Below are positions 48,147 through 58,640 of a stretch of 64,000 nucleotides of DNA, piece after piece. The stretch lies in contig RCTD01000029.1 in NCBI GenBank assembly GCA_014898415.1, positions 248,001-312,000 of the forward strand, read 5' to 3'. This DNA comes from Stromatinia cepivora. Taxonomy: Eukaryota > Ascomycota > Leotiomycetes > Helotiales > Sclerotiniaceae. Each line of letters begins with the position of its first letter. Positions within the stretch are counted from its first letter, which is position 1. Below the pieces are notes generated by a model. The model had not been told where the DNA came from. It saw nothing but the letters and a program-made list of their open reading frames with translations, and made no database searches. A program made the translations under genes and the position numbers.

Positions 48147-51100
48147 TCAAACACCCTTCCCCTTCCCCTCCCCCTCCCCCTCCCCCTTCCCCTTCCCCCC
48201 CTCCTCAACCCTCATAACATCCGGCACCTGCACCCCCTGCACCCCTTCCATAAACCCCCTATACCCATCACTAACAACCCTTATATCAAAAACCCTCCCA
48301 TCCTCCACATTTCCCTCGTCCCCTTCTCCTACCCCCGGAAATTTAATCGTTGCTTTTGCTGTTGGTTTAATTCCTATACCTATTATACCGTTGTTGTTGT
48401 TTTGTTTCCCTTCCTCTGCACTACCCGTAGCGCCACCGTTGCCATCTTGAGAATTTTTGCCTTTGGCTTTGGCTTTAGGTGCGCTCCATCCCACTCTTTT
48501 GATGGCGATGACTTCGTCACTTCCTTTCTTGCAGAGAATTACAAAGTAGCCTTCGCTTTGGCTCTTGGGGAATCGAGGGGCGTACATTTTCCCTTCTTTA
48601 TCTGCTAATCCATTGATTCTCTTAATCACCACATCCATTTTTAACGCCATGACATTTTGAACTTCGATTTTTAAATTCGGTATCATATTTGCTGCTTTAT
48701 CAAATGCTTGGATATTTCTACTTGGAATCTGTAATGCTTGTTTGAGGTTTTGATATGCGTTTTGAGGTAGTGCTGAGAATTGTTGGAGTGTGGTTGGAAT
48801 TTCTTGCCTTTGTTTTTCTTTTCCTGTGGCAGATTTGAAATCGGGGGGTATTCCCGGGAAAATGGATAGAGCGTGATCTTCTGGCCAACGGGCGGATTTG
48901 ATACATTGGAGTAGAGTTATCATTTGCATTACGCTTGAGAGATATCCTAATTCGGTGAGAACATCGATGCTAGCTTGGATTATACGGATAGCTTGATCCA
49001 ACACACTTGTTTGATCACCCACGTAATCGGAGATAGGTAGGTCGATTCTACTCATATGGGCCTGCAAGAGTAAGAACGCTTTCACGTGAGGATCCCACAT
49101 GGGAAGACCATTGAAATGAGCTGCGTCTGCTGGTAAAGGTAGATTCTTGGAGAGTTCAATGTTAATGAGATCTTCGTTGTGGCGAACAGGTAGCTCGTCG
49201 TATTCGGTTGCCGAAGACATCCATGAAAGTACGTCACGGAAAGAAGCGTTGGGTTTGGCATGAGTGACGAGGTGACGGATAGTTTTATGGGAGAGGTAGT
49301 AGTAGGACATGATTTTTCCCAGGGGAGTGGAATCGATATTGCCATTGGGGTAGATTTCGAGACATTTGGATTCGGCGAGTTCGTCAAGGGATTTATCGAC
49401 CATAGAAATCATGTAGTCATTGGCCATTTGTTGAGCTGCGATAGTGTTATGTTCTTCAGCTGAAATCTCGAGACCGTAATATGAAGGATTTTTGTGGAGA
49501 CGTCGGAAGAAGAATGTCCAAGTTAGATAGTCTAAGGCGTCTTGTTTGGTGGTGATAGTTTCCGCGGATACTTCAGCTCCAAGATGGTTGTCTAAGACGT
49601 TATGAAGAGATGATTCTACTGGGAAACCTGTATGTAAGAAATGCTTGTAAAATGCTTTCTTTGAATCTTGAGTGAAAATACGAGCAATTCCTGAAGTGTC
49701 GAATTGAGGACGTCCAGCACGACCCAACATTTGGAGAACATCTGTCAAATCCATATCCTTATAACCTTCGATCTTAGCGTCGAAGAATTGAGTACCCTTT
49801 ACAACAACCAAATGAGCTGGAAGATTGACACCCCATGCTAAAGTGGATGTTGCAACGAGGATTTGAATTTTGTTGTTGGCAAATAGTTCTTCGGCCAATG
49901 AACGATCGGATTCAATCAAACCAGCATGATGCAGACCGATACCAAAACTCAAGGCCTCCTTCAATGCATCATCCTTCACACGGGCAAGATTCAATTGAAG
50001 GTCATCCTCAGACATCTTAACGAACCGACGAGGATTATCTTCCATACCACAGAAATTAATCAAGTCTTTGGCTGTTAAGCGTGTCTGTCTTCGAGAAGCA
50101 ACAAAAACAATCACTGGTTTGTCTGGACTGTGGGTCTTGATAGCCAGGAAAGTCGGTCTATTCATAGACTGCATTAGAGGACAAAAGCCTCGAACTTCTG
50201 GGAAACCATCGATGAAAATCTCCAATGGAACAGGTCGAACGGAATGTCTGAAATTAAATAGGCCTTCCTTGACACCCAGCCAATTCCCTAAGTCCATAGC
50301 GTTGGCGCATGCAGTCGACATACCCATAAGTCTGACCGAGTTATTGGTTTGAGTTGCAATATAATTCATACGAGAAACAATGATCTCCAAAATAGGACCA
50401 CGATCTCCACCAAGCAAATGGATTTCATCAATGATAACTAAACTGACTTGTCTTACATAACCTCTCGTAGTCCACGAACGACTAATACCATCCCACTTTT
50501 CTGGAGTAGTGATAATGATATCCGCATCTCGAATAGTTCGTGTATCAGGTGTATTGTCACCAGTTAACTCAACCAACTTCAAGCCCATCTGCTTAGTTAA
50601 TCGAACTCCCCAGTCCTTAACTCGTTCTCGCACAAGTGCTTTCATGGGAGCGATGTAGACAACCTTAGAGCCAGGCTTTTCTCGAAATGCCCACCACATG
50701 GCCAACTCACAAGCAATAGTTTTACCAGATCCGGTTGGTGATCCGAGAAGTACGTTCGCTGGTGTGTGGTACAGAGTGTGAAAGATTTGGGTTTGCATGG
50801 GATTGAAGAATTGGAAACGCTTGCCATAAATCTCTTCCAAAGCCGGGTTCTTGAGAGCTGTAATGGGCAGAGGTTGTAAATTTAAAAGATCGGTATAAAC
50901 ACTCTCGGTGTCAGGTCTGATTAAATGTTGGAAAGAAATCGGATACACTGTTTCTGCACCCAACCATCTATCAGAAACCGCTCTCACGTAGATCTGTGTA
51001 GGTAGCGGATCCGATAATGGAATAGTAAAGCTGAGTTCATGGTCGTCATATAACTTCTTTCGATTAAGAATGAAAAATTCATGATGGAAAATTTCAGAAG

Positions 51101-54100
51101 TTTCTGAGTTCTCAACCCAAATCCAGTAACTCTCTGATGTACCATTATGGCGGTCGTTCCATTTAAATTCAGGGGTGAGGTAAAGACGAATTCTCAAAAC
51201 ATCTCTATTAAGAGGCGCAATTTCGGCTTCGACGCTCAGCGTGGGAAAATTGTCAAGGATCCTCGAGATTGTCTTTCCAGCACCGGGATTGTGTACCATG
51301 GCACCGATTTCGGCTGCATCCATCTCCTTCAGAGTTTCGATGGAAAGGTTTTCCTTATCATCAAGCTGTTTTAGAATTGGCTGGGCTAGCTCGAATTGAT
51401 GAAGAGGATGTTGGAATGGCCAAATTCTCTTCTCAATAGACTTGCATAGTGAGAGAAGCACGAGACATTGGTGGCCCCAACGACGATTGAGAGCAATCAT
51501 GAATAATGCACGACATATTCTAGCGGATTGCTGAGCAACATAGTTTGAGTCATTGGCTAGAGCAAAGTCCTCAAGCTTCGCTCGAGATATGTAAGATTGC
51601 AAGAGAATATTCGTCTTAGCGTGTGAAGAGTCAGTTCCACCTTTCATTTGACAAGGAGAAAAGTCCTCTCTTAAACTGGTGAGTTCCTTTGACTCGCTGT
51701 CTCTTGATTGAATCTGATCAAATTCTCCACTCATAGCAATCATAGTGAGGACATCAGCTTCGGATGATTGAGGTTGCATCATGGTGTTGAATATCTGAAT
51801 ACTAGTATGCAGGACATAAAATTGACTGGCAATACGTCCGACATCCTTACTTCTAAGCTCTTCGGTCGTTTCATTAAAGATAATCATTTGGCTTTGCTGA
51901 AGTGTCTTTGCTGCTTGAATGCATAATTGTCGTCGACGTTGTACCAAGTTCGGATCCTCGCGAGCCTCAGCCCGGTCAATACCATAAGTCAAAGGATCTC
52001 TCTTCATTCGAACGAACAAATAGGAGTATCCGAGCCATGTAACTGCTTCGGGAATTGATGTAACTGTTCCCAAACCAATCTCGGCATTTAGATTGTCAAC
52101 AAGATGCTTCGAGAATCGAGATTCGATGGGAACTTGCGATGTCACAGCTTGTAGATAATGATCGAGTTTATCTGCTGTTGTACAAATCATACCAATACCA
52201 GTATCTTGAAACTGTGGTCTACCGGCACGACCGAAGATCTGAAGAACGTCCAATATCCCTAGGTCAATGAATTTACCATCTTGGGCACTGTAAACCTGTG
52301 TGCCTTTGATGACTACTGCCGCAGCTGGTAAATTGACACCCCATGCCAAGGTAGCAGTACAGCAAAGAACTTTGAGAACACCACTTCCAAATAGCCTCTC
52401 CATGAGGTTTCTGTCGGAACGAGCCATACCTGCATGATGGATACCGATACCTTTTGGTAGTAGCTCCCGAAGTTCGCGACCTCGTGAGCTCTTCATATCC
52501 TTCACAGCCGCTTCATATTGAGGGTGATTAGAAGGATCGAACAAATCTATGCAAACTTGTTCTACAGCCTTTTCATACAGCATCTTAGCAGTATTGAAAG
52601 TATCCTTTCTGGAATGAACGAATACCATGACTTGATGGTTTTGTTCCAACATATCTCGGACCTTCTCGAACGCGGTTGTATCGATGTTTTCTCGAGACTG
52701 TCGGGTTCCAGCCTTTCCTTTGACACCAATGAAGTGCTGTTCGAGAGGTACAGGTCTGAAGCTAGCGTCGAAGTAAAATAGACCTGCATAGCGATTGACT
52801 TTAAGGAAGTCGGCCACGTCGATATAGTTTGGAAGGGTGGCAGAAAGTCCGACAATGCGAATAAGAGATTGGGTGCTCTCAACCTGACGCTCAGTGCGTG
52901 CAACCAAGGATTCTAGGACAGCACCTCTGTCATCATGAAGCATATGGACTTCATCAATAATCAGAAGTCGAACCTTCTGAACTAACTCTGTATCACCAGT
53001 GCCTTTTCGAGTGACTACATCCCATTTTTCAGGGGTTGTGACAATGATTTGCGTTTGAACAATTTCCTTCTTAGTAAGATGCATATCACCAGTAAATTCG
53101 CGAACTTGTATACCCAGCCAAGCTAGACGACTACCTAGCTTTTGTGTAATTTCGGCTGCCAAGGCTTTCATTGGGGCAACATAAACAATCTTGAAGTCTT
53201 CGAAATTGACCACAAAGTCGGAGGAATCAGGGTTCTCTGATGGATGTGGTGAGACATTTTCTCCAATGGCGTGAAGTATCGCAAGCATTGCTGCATCAGT
53301 TTTACCAGCACCAGTGGGAGCACAAATCAGCATGTTCTCGCTGGTTTTATATGCCACCGGATAGACCAAGCTTTGCATTCGGTTGAGAGTCTTGTAGCCC
53401 TTGAAAGTTTTCTTGCAAAGGCCGTCCATTTCAGAAATTTCGACTAGTCTTCGACCTGCACCCAGCGTTCCAACCTTCCTAGCAGGAACAGTATACTCTG
53501 AATATCTTTCGTGTTCTGTTCTCTCACTGCCCATTGGCAAAGCATACTTCTTTCCTCTCGAGTCCAGGATATTACCTGCATGATGCGTTTTATAAACATG
53601 AGGATACCTCTCTTCATCTCGATTAAGGGCAGGTCCTAACGCAGCATGCTTATGCTCATAATCTCTTTGCCTTAACGCCGCTTCTCGTTCCTTTCTAGTC
53701 TGTAACTTTCCAGTAAAAATACCATCATCTATAGTCCCAACAGAACGTGAGGCGGCAGTGATATCCTTCCGATGGGAAATAACTTCAATAGCAAAGTCAA
53801 TATCATCAAAGCCAATCATGTCAATTAAAGTAGACTGAAGCTCTTCTTCTCCACTATCAGACGCCAAGATTGCCATAATTTGTTCCTGGAGGTCGTTCCC
53901 TGAAAGTCCCTGCTTCCTCTGAGCAATATCCATACATTTGCTCTTCAACCATTGGGGTCCATAGCTGCCTGCGCCAGCGGAATCCGAGAGACTAGGAAAG
54001 TCATCGTTGATATCGCTGCTGGATAAATCGTCATCTTCATCACTAATGAAGTCCCACACATCATCCCCACTATTCCCAGAGGTAAATTCCTCATCATCGT

Positions 54101-54242
54101 CAAAATCGACGTCGATATCATATGGTTTAGGTTCGCCGTTGGTCGATTTCGGGGGCAAATTCAACTCCGCCAAGGCACTCTTCATAGCAGCAAGTTGGGT
54201 TTGCCATTGTACCTCAGCTGAATCCAGCGTTGAAGAAGACAT
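48147..54242 (-). CDS. SLH1: Ski2-like DExH helicase of the SLH1/ASCC3 type
   Basis: Single exon of 2031 residues. Proteins of this type have two helicase cassettes, each followed by a Sec63-like unit, and act in the RQT/ASCC complex that splits stalled, colliding ribosomes. Cassette 1 has APTGAGKT (308-315) and DEVH (430-433), with GLSATLPNY after it; cassette 2 has GSPTGSGKT and DEIH and GMSTACANA. Both helicase motifs VI are visible (QIFGRAGRPQF and QMLGRAGRPQF). The N-terminus is acidic (DIDVDFDDDEE). The paralogue Brr2 is similar in layout; the acidic N-terminus and residues such as TPEKWDVVTRK favour SLH1, with confidence below certainty. The C-terminus ends in Lys-Gly-Glu repeats from a microsatellite. 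Confidence 0.88.
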   Translation of the reverse strand: MSSSTLDSAEVQWQTQLAAMKSALAELNLPPKSTNGEPKPYDIDVDFDDDEEFTSGNSGDDVWDFISDEDDDLSSSDINDDFPSLSDSAGAGSYGPQWLKSKCMDIAQRKQGLSGNDLQEQIMAILASDSGEEELQSTLIDMIGFDDIDFAIEVISHRKDITAASRSVGTIDDGIFTGKLQTRKEREAALRQRDYEHKHAALGPALNRDEERYPHVYKTHHAGNILDSRGKKYALPMGSERTEHERYSEYTVPARKVGTLGAGRRLVEISEMDGLCKKTFKGYKTLNRMQSLVYPVAYKTSENMLICAPTGAGKTDAAMLAILHAIGENVSPHPSENPDSSDFVVNFEDFKIVYVAPMKALAAEITQKLGSRLAWLGIQVREFTGDMHLTKKEIVQTQIIVTTPEKWDVVTRKGTGDTELVQKVRLLIIDEVHMLHDDRGAVLESLVARTERQVESTQSLIRIVGLSATLPNYIDVADFLKVNRYAGLFYFDASFRPVPLEQHFIGVKGKAGTRQSRENIDTTAFEKVRDMLEQNHQVMVFVHSRKDTFNTAKMLYEKAVEQVCIDLFDPSNHPQYEAAVKDMKSSRGRELRELLPKGIGIHHAGMARSDRNLMERLFGSGVLKVLCCTATLAWGVNLPAAAVVIKGTQVYSAQDGKFIDLGILDVLQIFGRAGRPQFQDTGIGMICTTADKLDHYLQAVTSQVPIESRFSKHLVDNLNAEIGLGTVTSIPEAVTWLGYSYLFVRMKRDPLTYGIDRAEAREDPNLVQRRRQLCIQAAKTLQQSQMIIFNETTEELRSKDVGRIASQFYVLHTSIQIFNTMMQPQSSEADVLTMIAMSGEFDQIQSRDSESKELTSLREDFSPCQMKGGTDSSHAKTNILLQSYISRAKLEDFALANDSNYVAQQSARICRALFMIALNRRWGHQCLVLLSLCKSIEKRIWPFQHPLHQFELAQPILKQLDDKENLSIETLKEMDAAEIGAMVHNPGAGKTISRILDNFPTLSVEAEIAPLNRDVLRIRLYLTPEFKWNDRHNGTSESYWIWVENSETSEIFHHEFFILNRKKLYDDHELSFTIPLSDPLPTQIYVRAVSDRWLGAETVYPISFQHLIRPDTESVYTDLLNLQPLPITALKNPALEEIYGKRFQFFNPMQTQIFHTLYHTPANVLLGSPTGSGKTIACELAMWWAFREKPGSKVVYIAPMKALVRERVKDWGVRLTKQMGLKLVELTGDNTPDTRTIRDADIIITTPEKWDGISRSWTTRGYVRQVSLVIIDEIHLLGGDRGPILEIIVSRMNYIATQTNNSVRLMGMSTACANAMDLGNWLGVKEGLFNFRHSVRPVPLEIFIDGFPEVRGFCPLMQSMNRPTFLAIKTHSPDKPVIVFVASRRQTRLTAKDLINFCGMEDNPRRFVKMSEDDLQLNLARVKDDALKEALSFGIGLHHAGLIESDRSLAEELFANNKIQILVATSTLAWGVNLPAHLVVVKGTQFFDAKIEGYKDMDLTDVLQMLGRAGRPQFDTSGIARIFTQDSKKAFYKHFLHTGFPVESSLHNVLDNHLGAEVSAETITTKQDALDYLTWTFFFRRLHKNPSYYGLEISAEEHNTIAAQQMANDYMISMVDKSLDELAESKCLEIYPNGNIDSTPLGKIMSYYYLSHKTIRHLVTHAKPNASFRDVLSWMSSATEYDELPVRHNEDLINIELSKNLPLPADAAHFNGLPMWDPHVKAFLLLQAHMSRIDLPISDYVGDQTSVLDQAIRIIQASIDVLTELGYLSSVMQMITLLQCIKSARWPEDHALSIFPGIPPDFKSATGKEKQRQEIPTTLQQFSALPQNAYQNLKQALQIPSRNIQAFDKAANMIPNLKIEVQNVMALKMDVVIKRINGLADKEGKMYAPRFPKSQSEGYFVILCKKGSDEVIAIKRVGWSAPKAKAKGKNSQDGNGGATGSAEEGKQNNNNGIIGIGIKPTAKATIKFPGVGEGDEGNVEDGRVFDIRVVSDGYRGFMEGVQGVQVPDVMRVEEGGKGKGEGEGEGKGKGV
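48160..48200. repeat. CCCCTT/CCCTCC repeat coding the SLH1 tail
   Basis: Tandem CCCCTTCCCC and CCCTCCC units encode a Gly-Lys/Gly-Glu tail on the minus strand within the last 20 codons. Confidence 0.75.
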
Positions 54243-54543
54243 GATTTCCGATGAATCTTTGTTAATTCCTCCAGAAACCTTGCCTTGACCGTGGATTAGT
54301 TTTAGATGTCACAAAATGTAAATAAAGCTAGCTGACTCTCGCGGCGGGGAGTAATCAGTGGGGCAATCGGGCATAAGAACTTCCGCCGTCATAAAACCCC
54401 CCATGTGATTGTACAACCCAGAATTGTACGACCCAGCCCGAGTTTCAACATCAAGAACAAAGCAAAACCACACCCTCCCAAACCCGCACGTTTTTTATCA
54501 TTGAGATTCCAAGGACTTTTACAACCCACAGATATTCGTAAAA
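54243..54543. promoter_or_regulatory. Divergent SLH1-YKT6 promoter region
   Basis: 301 bp separates the two start codons, so the promoters must overlap. No specific site is claimed. Confidence 0.55.
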
Positions 54544-55357
54544 ATGAAGTTGCATTACATTGGAGTTCGTTCGCAGATCCAACTATGACGATGTTATCAG
54601 GCTGACCGCTATCAGATAATCAAGAACTCGGAGACGCCATCACACGAGCTTTGTTGCGTGAAAGAGTTGAGCGCATATGGTCGATTCACACGGGCGAGGT
54701 TAGATTAATTCCATGATGTTTCTTGGGGGAGTTTGGCTAATAGAATTAATGCACAGTTATGGCGAATTCATGACGGTTTTCAGTAAGACAGTCGCTGAAC
54801 GAACAAAGCCTGGCCAAAGGCAAGATATTGAACAAGACAGTAAATCGCACCTCTTCCCAATCCGACAACATTCCCAAACTAACAATTTCAGGCAACACAT
54901 TCCATGCCTACGGACGTACCGAAGGTGTCTGTGGCATAATAATTTCAGACCACGAATACCCAGCCCTCGTCGCCCATCAGCTCCTTTCCAAAGTCGTCGA
55001 CGAGTTCCTAAACGCACACCCTCGATCAGAATGGGCGGATTCAAACCCCACCATCTCATTTCCCGAATTAAACGACTATATTGTGAAATATCAAGACCCG
55101 CAACAGGCAGATAGCATCATGAAGATCCAGAAAGAATTGGACGAGACGAAGATTGTGTTGCACAAGACTATTGAGAGTGTTTTAGAGAGAGGCGAGAAGA
55201 TTGATACCTTGGTGGCGAAGAGTGATGGCTTGAGTGCGCAGAGCAAGATGTTTTACAGTGAGTTTATTAGGATACGATTAGAATCGACGGGAGAGCATTT
55301 ACTAATTCATAAATAGCACAAGCAAAGAAGCAGAATTCATGCTGCGTGGCTATGTAA
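54544..55357 (+). CDS. YKT6: v-SNARE Ykt6
   Basis: Five exons: 54544-54564, 54616-54698, 54757-54839, 54892-55257 and 55317-55357, giving 197 residues as in other fungi. Ykt6 is a longin-domain R-SNARE that cycles between cytosol and Golgi, vacuole and autophagic membranes. The N-terminal longin domain starts [15 protein letters not shown] and includes [18 protein letters not shown] and [20 protein letters not shown]. The SNARE motif has [21 protein letters not shown] and [10 protein letters not shown] with the central Arg. It ends NSCCVAM: a CAAX farnesylation site plus an adjacent Cys for palmitoylation. Intron phases 0, 2, 1 and 1 all agree. It is divergent from SLH1 and convergent with GOT1. 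Confidence 0.95.
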
Positions 55358-55795
55358 ACGGATATATTTGGTTGGCTATGGCGTTCTCGTCTTTTTTGAT
55401 AGCATTCTCGCAGACAACGTTTCGATTGGAGAGTGTAAATTGCAGTTCGAGGTTGGGAATATTGGGCAGTGTGGTGTCAATATGGCTTAAGGCAACGTCT
55501 TAATACTTCAATGGTACAAATACAAATCTTTGGCGGTCTTCAATATCTCTTCATCTTTCGTTGGCGAATTATAAAGGAGCATGTGCTCTACTCTACAACC
55601 TGCCGTCTAGTCTGTACCTCAATGGAAGCCCGAATCTATGTCGTGCCCGTGCTCCCTTTTCATATACAAATTAAACCTTCGTAACAGCGTTGGAATCCAG
55701 TCCCATTCCAGCTCATCTCATAGTATCGTATCCATGTTCCATGTTCCTTCATAGCTCTTATAAGGTTTTCGTGGGTATCTCCCTGCGTCTTCTCT
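55358..55795. other. Intergenic between convergent YKT6 and GOT1
   Basis: 438 bases, presumably the 3' UTRs of both genes; no gene seen. Confidence 0.6.
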
Positions 55796-56518
55796 TCAAA
55801 CAGGCAACTCTGCCCCTCTCATTGCAACCCCGCTCCTATCAACCATGGCTCCAATATATGGGCCAATGACTGGTATGTTCCTCGCAAATCCAGCTATAGT
55901 CCCTAGGAAGTCGCCAAACAAGATAAATATGCCGTATAGTTCCACCAGAAATCCCGTAAAAGGCCACCTCATGAGGATGAGTGCAAGGCCAGCGAAGAAA
56001 GCTCCGGTTCCTTTAAGCTTTTGTCTCCGCGCGAAGAACATCATCGTCTTTTGAGGTCCGATTATAATGGTTAACCCGATTAAAAAGAGAATCTATATCG
56101 ATATACTGTAAGCTTGGAAACTCCCTTTCCAGCTTCAGAGGACATCTAGGCACGCACATTTCCCATCGCGAGCCTGAAAGTTTATTAGTATCACCTTCCC
56201 CAAATATTCTTGCAAAAGATAAAAAACATACATAGCTCTATCAAAAAACATCATGACACCACCGATCAGGAAGAACCCGCCTTTTAAGACCTTATTAGCT
56301 ATGCTAAACTCGAAGCACAAACCACAGCATTGTACCCACCACCTGAACAGAAGGCCACCCCAACTTCTATACAAGGCATCTATTAGCATACATCCTGTCA
56401 AATAGCGTAGTATGTTCTGAACAAAACTAATTCCACCCGGCGCAAAGTAGTCCGGAGCCATCAGTTTGTTTGGAATTCAGTACTTACTCTGGGAATCTGA
56501 TAACCACATAGAAGGCAT
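55796..56518 (-). CDS. GOT1: Got1 vesicle-transport membrane protein
   Basis: Five exons on the minus strand: 56518-56488, 56366-56340, 56280-56232, 56173-56158 and 56092-55796, giving 139 residues, the family length. Got1/Sft2-like proteins are four-pass membrane proteins of ER and Golgi that help vesicles dock or fuse. The product begins MPSMWLSDSQKVGVAFCSGG, runs through FFDRAMLAMGNILFLIGL, FFARRQKLKGT and ELYGIFILFGDFLGT, and ends MRGAELPV, all typical of fungal Got1. Exon 2 is 27 nt and exon 4 is 16 nt. Phases (1, 1, 2, 0) are consistent. For exon 2 the GTGGGT donor was chosen since it restores the family spacing; another donor in the same GGT repeat cannot be excluded. An upstream Met or the second ATG (MWLSDSQ) may be the true start. 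Confidence 0.9.
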
Positions 56519-57447
56519 TTTGAATATCTTGCGAACCAGCAATTAAGAATCTGCGAGTATATTTGGGTACTTTTAAAAAGCCTTCTCGTAATACTTCAAC
56601 AACTGGTGACAGAAAGTAAGAAGAGTTGTCCTTAATGTTCTTTTTTGGAGTTTACTGAAAGAACGCAGCTTGGGCGCGTCCGTGCTCAGGACTGAAATTA
56701 GCGTCATATGCGGACCACAAAAGCTTAAATATAAATTTTACTCAATGTTCTCAAGTCCGTGTTGTCAGACACTTCTTCACCAAAAATATCAATTGATTGT
56801 CTGAATTGAGAATCACAATCGAATGGGTCAACCAGAAATCTCAAGTTAAAACATCAGATGATACTGAGGCCAATTTGCCTCCCAGTAGGATTCGAACTGG
56901 GATGCAAAAGAAAGGACCATCCACCTACGTCTTAGGTATTCATCTCAAGCTATTGAACACTTGCATGAGGTAAAGTATTATGATTGCCACGACGAACCAG
57001 GTCAATTAGTCCTGGTGACTGAGTTTCATTCTCTATATGTTCTCGGTACCCCGTCATCTCTACTCGAGTAGGCAGATATCATCCATGATCGCGATTAAGC
57101 CGGAGCGTATTCCTGAACCAATCATTGAAAGATGGTTGGCGGGTAGAATGAGCTTGACTTTGTCGGTCAGACATATCCTCGTACTGGTTTGACCCTTCCT
57201 GGCCCTTTCTTTTTAAGAACCATCAAAAGCTGGTTCTATTCCCAATCACATAATTTCTCCCTAATATCATATATTATTCCCCGCTCGATTCTATTACCTG
57301 TACATACACCTGTCTCGTAAGATTATCATTCCAAATTGTGCGTCATCTGCCAATCCTTGGAGGTGGTGAAGTGTGTGTATGAGTGAAACCTTGGCCGATG
57401 ATTACACCTTCTCCAAATGATCCAGCGTGGTAAATTACCATCGCCTT
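56519..57447. other. Intergenic between GOT1 and IES6
   Basis: No gene supported in 929 bases. A partial tRNA-like T-arm motif is seen near 56879-56906 (see rejected). Confidence 0.55.
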
Positions 57448-58017
57448 TCACTTCAAAACAGTATGCGCTCCTCGTACTTCCAAATACTGCTCTGCAACTC
57501 CTTGACCCAGAGATCTAACAACCCCGAACACTTCCTTATTGTGATATCGTAGCCTCGTCTTGGGATCAGTATATGGTGCTGGTAGCCCTGTGATATCGCA
57601 ATAATGCTTTGCATGTGCTAAAGATGGTGCCGATTCGATATTTGTATATGTCGCAGTAGGCGCATTAGAATAGCCGTTCGTCCTCATATTCCTTTCCAAC
57701 ACCAATTTCGATAAGTTCTTGGAAGCCTGCGCAAGGTTCGGCTGAAGTGTAGGCGCGCTAGTAGATGCAGGTGTCATATCGCCATCTGTTGAAGTAGTAT
57801 TATCTTCAGAGAAAGGTGTTGCAGCACCACTGTTGTCTTGTGTCGGCATAAGTGATGCTTCCTTTCGAACCGCGTCACCAAGAATTGTCTTGATATTCTT
57901 GTTGCGACGTTGATTAGGTCTCCAATGTGGATTGCGAAATGGTTTTCGTATTGAATGAACATCAAGCTGGTCGATGAGTGCTTGATGAGCTTCAGCTTCT
58001 GGAGTTGCTGGTGCCAT
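57448..58017 (-). CDS. IES6: INO80 complex subunit Ies6 (YL1-C domain)
   Basis: Single exon of 189 residues from the ATG at 58017 (MAPATPEAEAHQALIDQLDVH); an in-frame upstream start at 58113 also exists but adds 32 residues of unlikely leader. Ies6 pairs with Arp5 in the INO80 chromatin remodeller and is needed for its nucleosome engagement. The C-terminal YL1-C module is clear: HYCDITGLPAPYTDPKTRLR, then YHNKEVFGVVRSLG and EQYLEVRGAHTVLK. The N-terminal part has KPFRNPHWRPNQRRNKNIKT, the conserved basic block of the family. The middle is Ser/Thr-rich. It is divergent from DAD4 with 199 bp between start codons and lies near ARP5, its binding partner. Confidence 0.93.
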   Translation of the reverse strand: MAPATPEAEAHQALIDQLDVHSIRKPFRNPHWRPNQRRNKNIKTILGDAVRKEASLMPTQDNSGAATPFSEDNTTSTDGDMTPASTSAPTLQPNLAQASKNLSKLVLERNMRTNGYSNAPTATYTNIESAPSLAHAKHYCDITGLPAPYTDPKTRLRYHNKEVFGVVRSLGQGVAEQYLEVRGAHTVLK

Positions 58018-58216
58018 GGTTGATGACTTTTGGTGGTTGTTCTGGTTAATTGTTTGAAGTTGCCTTGTTGATTGAGCTTCAAGCTTCACAACAGCCGACC
58101 AATCAGGCAACACATGAAATTCATAGAGATATTTACTCCATGCCCACCTAGCAAAAGATTGACCGCGTCAAACATCACATTTCACAAATCAAATCATAGC
58201 AAAGAAGATAGAGAAT
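58018..58216. promoter_or_regulatory. Divergent IES6-DAD4 promoter region
   Basis: Only 199 bp separates the start codons of two divergent genes, so a bidirectional promoter is probable. No specific site is called. Confidence 0.55.
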
Positions 58217-58640
58217 ATGGTAAGGTCGCAGTATGCCAGTCTTCTACACAAAATAATGACCATTTTATAGGAAAATCCTCATGAGCACCAGCAAAATTTG
58301 CTACTATCACGAATCATCACCAACGTAGTAAGTATTTTTCAGGACGCCCACAATGGTAACATACTAATTCACTCCCAGGAGAAGCTCAATGAAGCAATTA
58401 TGCTTCTGAACAAGAATCTGCAGGTATGAGTGGTCTCTCAGTCTCCTGTATTTGGTTACCTTCAGCTGAACCGATATTAGGAGATCAATATCGCAAACAC
58501 AAACGTTGTTTTAGTTGCAGATATGTTCAAGAACTATCAATCCAATGTTCTCTTCCATTTAGAAGGTAATCAGTTCCTCCTATCATAAGATTCAAGCTAA
58601 TTTATTGAAAGCTACCGACAGTCTCAAGGAGCCATCGTGA
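58217..58640 (+). CDS. DAD4: DASH complex subunit Dad4
   Basis: Five exons: 58217-58219, 58271-58327, 58379-58423, 58481-58565 and 58612-58640, giving 72 residues, equal to yeast Dad4. The DASH/Dam1 ring couples kinetochores to microtubules. The product reads [16 protein letters not shown], then [36 protein letters not shown] and ends TDSLKEPS, matching the family. The first exon contributes only the ATG: it is followed at once by GTAAGG, and the frame resumes at GAA after TTTATAG. The alternative frame (an ATG at 58280) gives a protein that does not fit. Phases are 0, 0, 0 and 1. It sits between IES6 and ARP5 and has the same orientation as ARP5. Confidence 0.93.

Noticed and set aside
56879..56960. 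tRNA-like B-box (AGTTCGAATCC, minus strand) followed by CTACTGGGAGGC
   Set aside because: The T-stem does not pair and no matching acceptor 5' strand is present; at most a decayed tRNA fragment.
58280..58327. An ATG-started frame ([12 protein letters not shown]) as the DAD4 N-terminus
   Set aside because: It is out of frame with the conserved [16 protein letters not shown], which is read in another frame of the same bases.
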